From positions 251,261,233 to 251,325,232 of the forward strand of contig NC_085137.1 of the NCBI RefSeq assembly GCF_035046485.1: a stretch of DNA of 64,000 bases, written 5' to 3'. The position numbers were made by a program, and so were the translations under genes. The DNA comes from Aedes albopictus (taxonomy: Eukaryota > Arthropoda > Insecta > Diptera > Culicidae). Shown piece after piece: positions 11,359 to 21,965 of this stretch; the first letter of the stretch is position 1; every line of letters begins with the position of its first letter. The notes under the pieces were generated by a model. The model did no database searches and was not told the DNA's origin. It saw only the letters and a list, made by a program, of their open reading frames with translations.

Positions 11359-11849
11359 TAGCAAATTTTGTGTAGATTATTTCGGCTGAAGACAGTTTTG
11401 AACTATCTCTTTCATGAGCTGAGATATCGGTATAATAATGATAACACAATCAATGAAAAGTCGTGTTTTCTTACGTTAATCGATTTTGTTCACTAGTTTC
11501 CATGACTACCATGCAATTAAAACAACACACGACAAATGTTTGACATAATAGTACGTGCAAGTGTTCATTTTTGAAGAATTTCAGGAATTACATTTTGCAA
11601 GGTGACGTCATGAATGAACTTTCGGTTCATTCTCGCTCGTCCTTTCCTTTTCCCTCTCACGCGAATTTTGACATTTTCCGGTGGTTTGTTTTGATTCCCA
11701 TTCGTTGCCGTTCTTTTCTCTCTCGGAGAGAAAATTTAGGTTAAATTTCGATGCAAAACTCTATAATTGGGTTGCTTTGATCATTACTGGTTAATACTGC
11801 ATGACAGTAACAATATGTAATGGTTTTGAGAGTTAATCATCGTTTTATA

Positions 11850-12771
11850 CAGGGGATACTCAAAATAACTGGGACAGGTAAAATTTCCACTTTTCAAAAA
11901 ATGTTCAACTCGCTGTAACTTTTCGAAAAGGGCATCAAATATTCTCAAATTTTTACTGTAAGTTCATCAACTAGTTGTGTATCAGTGGTCAAAATTTGGA
12001 AAAGATCGGGCTATTGTACACGAAGTAATAAAGGTTCTAGAAAAAGGTATAATTATTCGATAGCCAACTTTGAGTTGTTATATCTCCGGATTCAATGAAC
12101 CGAATGCAGTGAAATTTTGATCATTTACGACTTATATAATGAGCTATTAAAAACATTTGACTAAACTCAAAATTCTTTACACGAAAGAAACTTATAACGA
12201 TTAGATAATTTTCCTAATTTAACACCAATTTATCCAAAACTTCGTCATCGTTTCAAAATTCGAGATAGTAATTATAGTTCATTTAAATTCCCTCTAATTG
12301 CCTTGAATATATTTATGTTTCAAAGGAAAGCAACCAAATAGCCGGCATTAAATTGAAAAAGTAATGGGATGCATATGAAAAATAGATAAATTTACTAAAA
12401 AAAACATAGAATAAATAAAATCGCTATAACTTTTTTTCTTAATAATAATTTCAAATGAAGTCAACTGTTTTTCAAAGTTTATTATATTAGCCATAAATGA
12501 ACAAAATTTTATTACATTCGGTTCATTGAATCCGGAGATATAACAGCTCAAAGTTGGCTATCGGATAATTATACCTTTTTCTAGAATCATTATAACTTCG
12601 TGTAGAATTTCCCGATCATTTCCAAATTTGAACCACTGATACACAACTAGTTGATGAACTTACAGTAAAAATTTAAGAATATTTGATGCCCTTTTCGAAA
12701 AGTTACAGCGAGTTGAACATTTTTCGAAAAGTGAAAATTTTACCTGTCCCAGTTATTTTGAGTATCCCCTG
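11850..12771. mobile_element. Palindromic MITE with mariner-type ends, 922 bp
   Basis: The ends are inverted: CAGGGGATACTCAAAATAAC then TGGGACAG, mirrored at the right. TA lies at 11848-11849 and 12772-12773. Similarity between the arms extends about 330 bp inwards (to ~12190 and ~12440). CAGGG...TACTC...CTGGGACA ends and TA insertion are typical of mariner/Tc1 (ITm) elements. No transposase remains. Confidence 0.65.
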
Positions 12772-13930
12772 TATCTACATATGCTGAACATATCTTTTCA
12801 CACCCTCTTTGTGAATACGAAAATATTTTTTTTTCTTAGATTTCATCTGTTGAACAAATAACAAAAGCATGCCATCGATTCAAAACTTGTTATTTTGGTT
12901 GAAAATTTTGTTTTAACAAGTAAGCTGCGCAGCAGAAAGATTTCAACATTGACATTTCTTAGGTTAACACCTCTTGTAACATATTAGGCCAGTCATTTCC
13001 ATGCACATATTTAAATGTTTATGTCGATTGGCTGAAACTATGAAACTATAGTTTTATTTCTTACAGTTTTATTAGCTATTTTATTTGCATTTTAGTTGTT
13101 TTCAATGATAGAGCACTAGTTCTGGTATAACTTGAAAGAACCTATTTGTTTGCATAACAAGAGCACCAAAAGCTATTTAAAAAAGGTAAACATTGTTGAG
13201 CGATCTACACATCACTCAAAATATATCATAGAACTTCACACATGGAATTTGATTGTCTCACTTGCGATCACTTATATTATTAAAATTTCGCAGCGAGTCA
13301 CTTTTTGAGTCTTTCTTTGAACCGTTAAGCTCAATCAATGTAAAATTATCAAAGTACAATTGTTTCTGGAAATCTTCAAAAATGTACTTGCATAACATAA
13401 CATGTCAAACACTTGTTATTTGCTTTTTTTGCATGGTAGTCATAGAAACTAATGAACAAAAACAAATAACATAAGAAAATCCGATTTTTTCATTGATTGT
13501 GTTATCATTTTTAAGCCGATATCTCAACTCATGAAGGAGATAGCTCAAAACTGACTTCAGCCGAAATAATCTACACAAAATTTGCTATAAAATAAGGGAT
13601 TGCAAATCACAGGAAAAATTTCAAAATCCTTATAAATTGAGCATTTTTAAAGAATTTGGTGAAAAAATCGTGATTTTTTGATATTTTAACCTTTGCCAAA
13701 TATATAAAATCAGCTTTGATGACCTAAACTCCCTCCAAACTTTTTTTGCGGGACCTGAACTATGATTAACTTTGATTGATGACTTTTATTTCTTTTATTT
13801 TTCAACTCATATTAGCATTTTAATGGTAAAAATACCTAAAATCGTCCATTTTTCATAAAACCGATGCGTGCAACCTCTAAATATTTTTTAATTGAGTTTT
13901 TATGTGTGGAACTATTGTTGCTAGGACCCT

Positions 13931-14560
13931 AATCTATCATTCTAAGAGTGAGCAAGTTAACTTTTTGACACTTTTTCTATTTTGGGACACCCTCATGTGC
14001 ATTGATATGTGCATTACTTCGGAAATTATTTGAGAACTACTTATGCATTCCTTTTACAAGATCAATCCTTAAGTAGTTCCTTTAAAATTTAATCACTAAA
14101 CTATTTTCAAAAAACAATGGAAAACTTTGTTGGTGACTCCTCTATAAATTACTTGGACCATTCATTGTCAAAGAAAATCTCAAATAATTTGATGATTTTT
14201 CGGCTATATGGGTCTTTTTCTACTCATAGTATAAGGGAGTAGAGATCAAAGTGGATAGTGATAGATATGATAGTATTCGCTAAGTAGCGAACAAGTGTGA
14301 AAATTTTACAGAAGGTGAAATTAGGCAATTAGGCCATGTATTGAACGAATACATCGAATGCGTGAAACTTCTGTCGTACGACCTGTGCTTTTAAACAGAT
14401 CGGCTTGGTTGGTAGTTAATACCACCTTACCAAGACTGGCAAAAGTTTCAGGTACCCGACTGCCTATGTATTGTTCTGTTTTCATCACAAATTCTATCGA
14501 TCGGTAGCTTTTTCGGAATTCGCACTCCAAAAGGAATATAGCCACAAAATCATCAAATTA
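13931..14560. other. Non-coding stretch, nothing recognised
   Basis: AT-rich. One 74-codon minus-strand frame at 14321-14545 is compositionally protein-like (it contains SRVPETFASLGKVVLTTNQA) but has no recognised domain, promoter or splice context. It could be a fragment of an unrecognised element. Confidence 0.25.
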
Positions 14561-15063
14561 TTAATAGAATACGGTCGATAAATCAGAATATGAAAATCTC
14601 AAAGATATTTCTGATGAAATTACCAGGAAAATTCTTGATAATTTTCCAAAAGGATTAGCAGAAGGACTTTCAAACGAAATCGCCATAGAAATTCCCAAAA
14701 CACTTTTCAAAGAAGTTGTCAAAGAACTGTCCAAATAAATGAACAATAGAATTTTTAAAGAAATTTCACAAAAAAATTCAAAGGAATTTCTGAATACATT
14801 TCTAAATAAATAACAGAAGTTAAAAAAATCCGGAGGAGTTTCAAGGGTTTAGCCAGCTTTTCGGTCAGGGAGGGACGAGCATGAATTCCTCAAGGAATCC
14901 GTAGAGGAATTTCAGGAGGAACCCATTAGATGAATTTCTGGAGGAATTCTTAGAAGAAACTCTGGAGGAATTCCTGTAGAATTTCCCGGAGGAATGCCTG
15001 GAGAAATCCCTAGAGAGATTTCTGGACAAATTCCTGGCGGATTACCTAATGAACGGCCAGCAA
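14561..15063. repeat. Cryptic GGAATT/GGAGGAA repeat
   Basis: Degenerate 12-bp words (GAATTTCTGGAGGAATTC, GGAATTCCTGGAG) run through the block. It is the same class as the other TTCC/GGAA tracts in the window, here with the purine strand on plus. Confidence 0.5.
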
Positions 15064-16485
15064 GTGTTTCGGAATCGGTTTTGAGTGGCCGGAAGAGGCC
15101 AAATGTAAAAGTAAACCAAATCCAGGCATGTGACACATCAAATCGTGGCTTTTGCGATAACCTGATGAACAGTTAGCTAGAGAATAGCCTTACGTCACAC
15201 TGAAGACAACTGGTAGTGTTCCGGAATTGGTTCCGAGAGTCCCGTTGAAATTGTCAAACCCTGCATGTGACACCTTCAATTTGCAGCGTTTTTGGTTAAC
15301 CGATGAGCAGTTAACATGACAATAATGTTAGACCATATTTAGTTCAGCCGGTAGTTACCCGGAATCAGATCCGGGTAGTAAAATGTAAAATTTAACCAAA
15401 CCCTTGGATGCGGTACATCAAATCACGACCAGTTTTGTAAACATTCGACACTTTTTACTACCTTCACTTCGTTGCTGCAGTCGGGTGTCAGTCTGCTTTG
15501 TTACATTCGTGCGCTATCGTTACCTCTTACCTACACACAACACGAGCAGTAGAACGAAGATCAATAAACATAAGAAAGGGTCAAATCAATGTCATCTGAC
15601 ACGATGACATGTGTCTAATTCTAGCTTTACGCATAGATTTTCAGCCAATTCCGATTATGAATGTTAATATTAGTTTATTATTGCATGTTGCATTGAATAC
15701 GACACACAGATGGGCAACATAGCTCTTATTATGGAAGAAGACAGGAATAACAAAAGCCGAACCGTCTCCCGGAGCCGCTATCGTGGTGAAGTGCATTCGT
15801 TTGACATTTTTGTATCGAACAGTAGTTTGATTGCTTGTGTTGCGAATGTCGGAGACAAAGGAGGCCGAATATCGACAAAAAGGTTCAAATGAGTGTGATC
15901 TCTAACAAGACTGATCACGACTTATCGACAACCTGATGGAAAAATAGCGTCAGACCACATTAGATTCCCGGTAGTGTTGTGGGTTCAGCTGTGGCTTCGA
16001 AAGTGGTTAGAAGTAAAAGTGAAGCAAACCCATTCATGCGATATATCAAATCGCGGTGATTAGGTAAAGGTGAATAAATAGCAATAAAATAAGTATTCCC
16101 TGACCATAGTTGGGACAACCGGCAGTGTCATGGTCCATGACTCATGGAATCAGATCCGGCTATCCCACCGGAAATTACCAAATATAAAAATGAACCAAAC
16201 CCATACATACGACACATCAGATCGCAGATTTTTTGATAATCTAATGAACGGTTAACAAGAAAATAGCCTTAGATCACATTAGAGACTGGCTGTTGTGTGG
16301 CAGAACCAACGTTCATGTGAAAAATTAAATCGTGACTTTGTTTAATGGCCTGATAAACATTAGGTATAAACAACAGTGACGAATAGGTCTAAGTTCTTAT
16401 ATATGAGAACAAAATATAGACAAAACTAAAGCGATCTCATCAAATCGTACCATTTTAGATTCCTAAGGTGTAAATTTATAGCAGG
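15064..16485 (+). repeat. Minisatellite array 1, ~150-bp units, decayed
   Basis: The units follow one order. A GGTAGTGTTCCGGAA block is followed by GGTTCCGG...CCCGCCGGAAGTGG and CCAAATNTAAAAGTGAACC. Then come CATGCGACACATCAAATCG, then GATAACCTGATGAACNGTT, and finally AGCAAGAAAATAG. The units are much diverged. The array ends at 16485 in the same tail as array 2 (AAAGCGATCTC...TTTAGATTCCT...GGTGTAAAT), where it is broken by the 4.7-kb insertion. Confidence 0.6.
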
Positions 16486-17389
16486 ACTAGCTGAATGACC
16501 CGGCTTTGCTCGGGTTTATTTATTGAGGAGGATTGAAGCAAATGCGAAGTCCCATTTAGCCGAATGGGTGCCGGTTTTCCGCAAGACCATGCTGAAGATG
16601 AAGAGATTCCAGGTGACATAAAAGCCATATGAAAAACTGTCAAAAACCTAGAATTCCAAAGCATACTAAGTATACTAAACTTTATAACTACTGATACAAT
16701 TCTACGGCATAGTGTGCCATTGTGTTGGCCGCACAATATACAAATTTATGGAATGAAAATCAAAAAAGCCGTTTAATTAAAAACAGAAGCGGTGTTCAAA
16801 AGATAAACACTAAGCTGAAAAGAGATAGGCCAAGTTCAATACCATAACTTAAATTTTATTTTCGTTTCTGCCAACAGTGCATGGCGATTGCTAGATTTAT
16901 TAGTTTCATAGCTTTTAATGTAAATTATGATTCTTCATGTTTTACTCTGTCAACAAACAGTTCAAAATAAATTGAAGCTAAATCATGTGCTCTCACCATT
17001 TTGCAACGGCACTTTGAGAAAGTGTTAAAGGTAAATATACATCTCAGGTTTCATAGAGAAATGTAACAAAAATAAAACATGGGCGTTTCAGATAAGTTTT
17101 CGTTGAGTGTCTGTGTCCTATCAAATTGAGGAGCCGTGGTTTCAAACCTCAATCAGTAGACATATGATTGCGTTACAACATGTAAACGCTTGCTTGGGAA
17201 AACACCTATGTTCGCATTCTACCGGGCAAATGCTTAGATATGCTGTTCGCCTAGAAGTGAATTGACGCAAACACGGCGCATCGGACTTTCGGAACATCGG
17301 CGGCTTTCTGCCGCCGATGTTCCTCAGTCCTCCATACAGTTGCAACGCAAAAAGTTGCCAGAGGCTGTTAAATTTTTATGGTAAACTAA

Positions 17390-20300
17390 TAATTTTCAGT
17401 TAGCTATCTTGATTTCCAAAATGGCGTTCGATATCGATTTGAAATTTCTATTTATCAAGCCCGATTGATTAATACCCATATCGCAAGGTATCATGGCTCA
17501 AACCACCATTCCATGGCCACCATCTTGGAATATGGTCCGCCATCTTGGATTATAGTCCGCCATCTTTGATTCCAAAACGGCGTCGGATATCGATTTCTGA
17601 ATTATACTTATCACGCCCGATCGATAGATACCCTAATTGTATGGTATCATAGCTCAAACCACCATTCCATGGCAGCCATCTTGGATTCCAAAATAGCGTC
17701 GGATATTGATTTATGACTTCTACTTATCAAACCCATATTGCATGGTATCATAGCTCAATCTACTATTTCATGGCCGCCATCTTAGATTAAGGTCCGCCAT
17801 CTTGGATTCCAAAATGGCGTCGGATATTGATTTTTGACTTCTACTCATCAAGCCCGATCGATGGACACCCATATTGCATGGTATCATAGCTCAATCTACC
17901 ATTCCATGGCCGCCATATTGGATTATGGTCCGCCATCTTGGATTCCCAAATGGCGTAGGAAATTGATTTTTGACTTCTACTCATCAAGCCCGATCGATAG
18001 ATACCCATATTGCATGGTGTCGTAGCTCAATTCACCATTCCATGACCGCCATCTTGGAATATTGTCCGCCAACTTGGATTTATAGTCCGCCATCTTGGAT
18101 TGCAAAATGGCGTCGGATATTGATTTTTAACTGCTACTCATCAAGCCCGATCGATAGATACCCATATTGCATAGTATCATTGCTCAGTTTACCATTCCAT
18201 GGCCGCCATCTTGGATTATGGTCCGCCATCTTGGATTCCAAATTGGTGTCGGGTATTGATTTTTGACTTTTATTCATCAAGCCCGATCGATAGAAACACA
18301 TATTGCATGGTGTCATGACTCAAACCACCATTCCATGGACGCCATCTTGGATTATAGTCCGCCATCTTGTATTTCTAAATGGCGTTGACTATTGATTTTT
18401 GACTTTCACTCATCAAACCCGATCGATAGATACCCATATTGCATGGTGTCATAGCTCAAACCAACATTCCATGGCTGCCATCTTGGAATATGGTCCGCCA
18501 TCTTGGATTATGGTCCACCATCTCGAATTCTCAAATGGCGTCGGATATTGATTTTTAACTTCTACTCATCAAGCCCGATCGAAAGATACCCATGTTGCAT
18601 AATATCATAGATCAAACCTCCAACTTAGATAATGATCCGCCATTTTGGAATATAGTCCGCCATCATGGATTATGGTTCGCCATCTCGGATTAAAAAATGG
18701 CGTCGAGTATTGATTTTTGACTTCTATTCATCAAGCCCGATCGATAGAAACACATATTGCATGGAGTCATGCCTAAAACCACCATTCCATGGCCGCCATC
18801 TCGGATTATAGTCCGCCATGTTGAATTTCTAAATGGCGTTCACTATTGATTTTTGACTTCTACTCATCAAGCCCGATCGATAGATACCTATATTGCATTG
18901 TATCATAGCTCAGTCCACCATTCCATGGCCGCCATCTTGGATCCCAAAATGGCGTCGGATATTGATTTTTGACTTCTACTAATCAAGCCCGATCGATAGA
19001 TACCCACATTGCATAGTATCATAGCTCAAACCACCATTCCATGACCGCCATCTTGTAATATGGTCCGCCATCTTGGATTTATAGTCCGCCATCTTGGATT
19101 CCAAAATGGCGTCGGATATTGATTCTTGACTTCTACTCATCAAGCCCGATCGGTAGATACCCATATTGCATGGTATAATAGCTCAAACCACCATTCCATG
19201 GCCGCCATCTTGGAATATAGTCCGCCACCTTGGAATATGGTCCGCCATCTTGGATTCCAAAATAGCGTCGGATATTATTTTTGACTTCTACTCATCAAGC
19301 CCGATCGATAGATACCCATATTGCATGGTGCCATAGCTCAAACTACCATTCCATGGCCGCCATCTTGGATTCCAAAATGGCGTCGGATATTGATTTTTGA
19401 CTTCTACTCATCAAGCCCGATTGATAGATACCCATATTGCATGGTATCATAGCTCAAACCACCATTCCATGGCCGCCATCTTTGTATATAGTCCGCCATC
19501 TTGGAACATGGTCCGCCATCTTGGTTTCCAAAATGGCGTCGGATATTAATTTTTGACTTCTACTCATCAAGCCCGATCGATAGATACCCATATTGCATGG
19601 TGCCATAGCTCAAACCACCATTCCATAGCCGCCATCTTGGAATATGGTCGGCCATCTTGGATTTATAGTCCGCCATATTGGATTCCAAAATGGCGTCGGA
19701 TATTGATTTTTGACTTCTACTCATCAAGCCCGATCGATAGATACCCATATTGCATGGTGTCATACCTTAAACCACCATTCCATGGCCGCCATCTTGGCAT
19801 ATGGTCCGCCATCTTGGATTCCAAAATGGCGTCAGATATTGATTTTTGACTTCTACTCATCAAGCCCGATCGATAGATACCCATATTGCATGGTGTCATA
19901 GCTCAAACCACCATTCCATGACCGCCATCTTGTAATATGGTCCGCGATCTTGGATTTATAGCCCGCCATCTTGGATTCCAAAATGGCGTCGGATATTGAT
20001 TCTTGACTTCTACTTATCAAGCCCGATCGGTAGATACCCATATTGCATGGTATCATAACTCAAACCACCATTCCATGGCTGCCATCTTGGAATATAGTCC
20101 GCCATCTTGGAATATGGTCCGCCATCTTGAATTACAAAATGGCGTCGGATATTAATTTTTGACTTCTACTCATCAAGCCCGGTCGATAGATACCCATATT
20201 GCATGGTGTTATAGCTCAAACCACCATTCCATGGCCGCCATCTTGGAATATTGCCGCCATCTTGGATTCCAAAATGGCGTCGGATATTGATTTTTGACTT

Positions 20301-20960
20301 CTACTCATCAAGCCCGATCGATAGATACCCATATTGCATGGTATCATAGCTCAAACCACCATTCCATGGCCGCCATCTTGGAATATAGTCCGCCATCTTG
20401 GAATATGGTCCGCCATCTTGGATTCCAAAATGGCGTCGCATATTGATTTTTGACTTCTACTTATCAAGCCCGATCGGTAGATACCCATATTGCATGGTGT
20501 CATAGCTCAAACCACCATTCCATAGCCGCCATCTTGGAATATGGTCCGCCATCTTGGATATATAGTCCGCCATATTGGATTCCAAAATGGCGTCGGATAT
20601 TGATTTTTGACTTCTACTCATCAAGCCCGATCGATAGATACCCATATTGCATGGTGTCATACCTTAAACCACCATTCCATGGCCGCCATCTTGGAATATG
20701 GTCCGCCATATTGGATTCCAAAATGGCGTCGGATATTGATTTTTGACTTCTACTCATCAAGCCCGATCGATAGATACCCATATTGCATGGTGTCATAGCT
20801 CAAACCACCATTCTATGGCCGCCATCTTGGAATATGGTCCACCATCTTGGATTGTAGCCCGCCATCTTGGATTCTAAAATGGCGTCGAATATCTATTTTT
20901 GACTTCTTCTCATCAAGCCCGATCGATAGATACCCATATATCATAGTATCCGGCAAAGAT
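17390..20960. repeat. Two-level satellite, ~25 units of 116/136/157 bp
   Basis: The unit contains GCCCGATCGATAGATACCC, ATATTGCATGGTGTCATAGC, TCAAACCACCATTCCATGGC, then one to three copies of a ~20-bp block CCGCCATCTTGGAATATGGT, then CCAAAATGGCGTCGGATATT. Units measured from GATCGATAG starts at 19303, 19419, 19575, 19732, 19868, 20025, 20181, 20316, 20472, 20629, 20765 and 20921 are 116, 156, 157, 136, 157, 156, 135, 156, 157, 136 and 156 bp. Older units toward 17390 are more diverged. The open frames in it (60-98 codons, both strands) are by-products of a period near a multiple of three. Confidence 0.8.
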
Positions 20961-21118
20961 TTACCGTTGAATAGCATGCCTTCTGACGTTTTGGCCGCCA
21001 TCTTGGAATCCGAGCCGCCATCTTGAATTTCAATACCCTTATAACCACCCCCTTAATCTAACAAATGTGTATACCAAATTTGGTTGAAATTGGTTGAGGC
21101 GTTCCAGAGTTATGCTGG

Positions 21119-21195
21119 AACATACATACATACATACAAACAAATAAACATACAAACATACAAACATACAAATTTACATACAAACATACATACAT
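21119..21195 (+). repeat. ACATACAAAC-type microsatellite
   Basis: Repeats of CATA and CAAACATA form the simple tail near the right end of the composite insertion. Confidence 0.8.
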
Positions 21196-21219
21196 TGACT
21201 TTTATATATATAGATAGAA

Positions 21220-21965
21220 GATGGGTCAACGTTGAATGGAAAAATAAGAATTTGATCGCGTCAACAGAAGATGGTGGCTGTTTTAAGGAATATTGAGCTC
21301 TAAAACTAGGTAAAATAAGTGTTTTTGGTATGGGAAATATGTTCGAAGTCCACCAGAGTATCCAAGATAGCGGTCCAAAGTCCTAGATAATGGCCCAGTA
21401 TTCAAGTTAGTGCCTATTTTATAGGATTTTTAATTCTTGCATTATGGGCATATTTTGTATGAAAATATGTCCAGAAATCAAAATTTGTAATCAGAAAACC
21501 AAAGCTGTGCGCTGTTTCACAAGGTCTGCAATATGACTATAGTTTGAATGGGGAAGAATGCAGGTCTTCGTCCAAAACTGGTAACCAGGAAATCATAAAC
21601 GACATGCCAAAATTCAATACGGCGACTATTTTATGTAATTTTAGGTGCAGAGTCCAAAAATGAATACCAGAACATCCAAGATGGTGTCTCAATGTTCAAG
21701 ATGGCGGTTAGTTTAGTTAGGGTAGATATGCGGAGTCATAAAATGATGACCGGAAAATCTAAAATGACCTTTCAAAATTTTGCGGCTTCATGACACTTGT
21801 TTGGTTTGAGTTTTGGATCGTTGTCTTATATTTTCTGAATATTGGATGTTATGCTAATATAGAATGTATCCATATTGAGTAGTTTTAGCAAGCAGTTTTC
21901 ATTTTGTATTTATGTCGATGTCATCAACATGTCGCTCGAGTTTTGTTGAAAGGATATTTTAAAGC
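21220..21965. other. Non-coding stretch continuing the first minisatellite element
   Basis: It begins with the resumed element sequence. It then holds diverged CAAGATGGCGG and GTCCAAAA...AATACCAG words of a weak repeat. No gene. Confidence 0.3.

Larger units (their letters stand above)
10792..13930. mobile_element. Large inverted-arm element hosting two nested MITEs
   Basis: The arms are about 10792-11590 and 13375-13930. They start GGGTC(C)TAG and are inverted copies, e.g. TTTAGAGGTTGCACGCATCG at ~10840 pairs with its complement near 13870. The left arm is longer only because it contains the 215-bp palindrome at 11144-11358. The interior holds a second palindrome (11850-12771) and AT-rich sequence without a transposase frame. 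The ends do not show a clear target duplication. Confidence 0.6.
16486..21219. mobile_element. Composite insertion carrying a satellite array
   Basis: It starts CTAGCTGAATGACCCGGCTT and ends after a mosquito LINE/SINE-like 3' segment. That segment has GGTTGAAATTGGTTGAGGCG, a TTCCAGAGTTATGCTGG block, an ACATACAAAC microsatellite and TATATATATAGATAG. The flanks confirm insertion. Array 1's tail stops at 16485 and resumes at 21220 (ATGGGTCAACGTTGAATGG). The intact equivalent in array 2 is continuous at 24238-24260. 16500-17390 and 21000-21118 hold no reading frame of note. An RTE-type or SINE-like origin is inferred from the ends only. Confidence 0.5.

Noticed and set aside
17834..21001. Family of 60-98-codon proteins on both strands
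   Set aside because: They are translations of the satellite unit; both strands give frames of the same length and no start or coding bias is seen.
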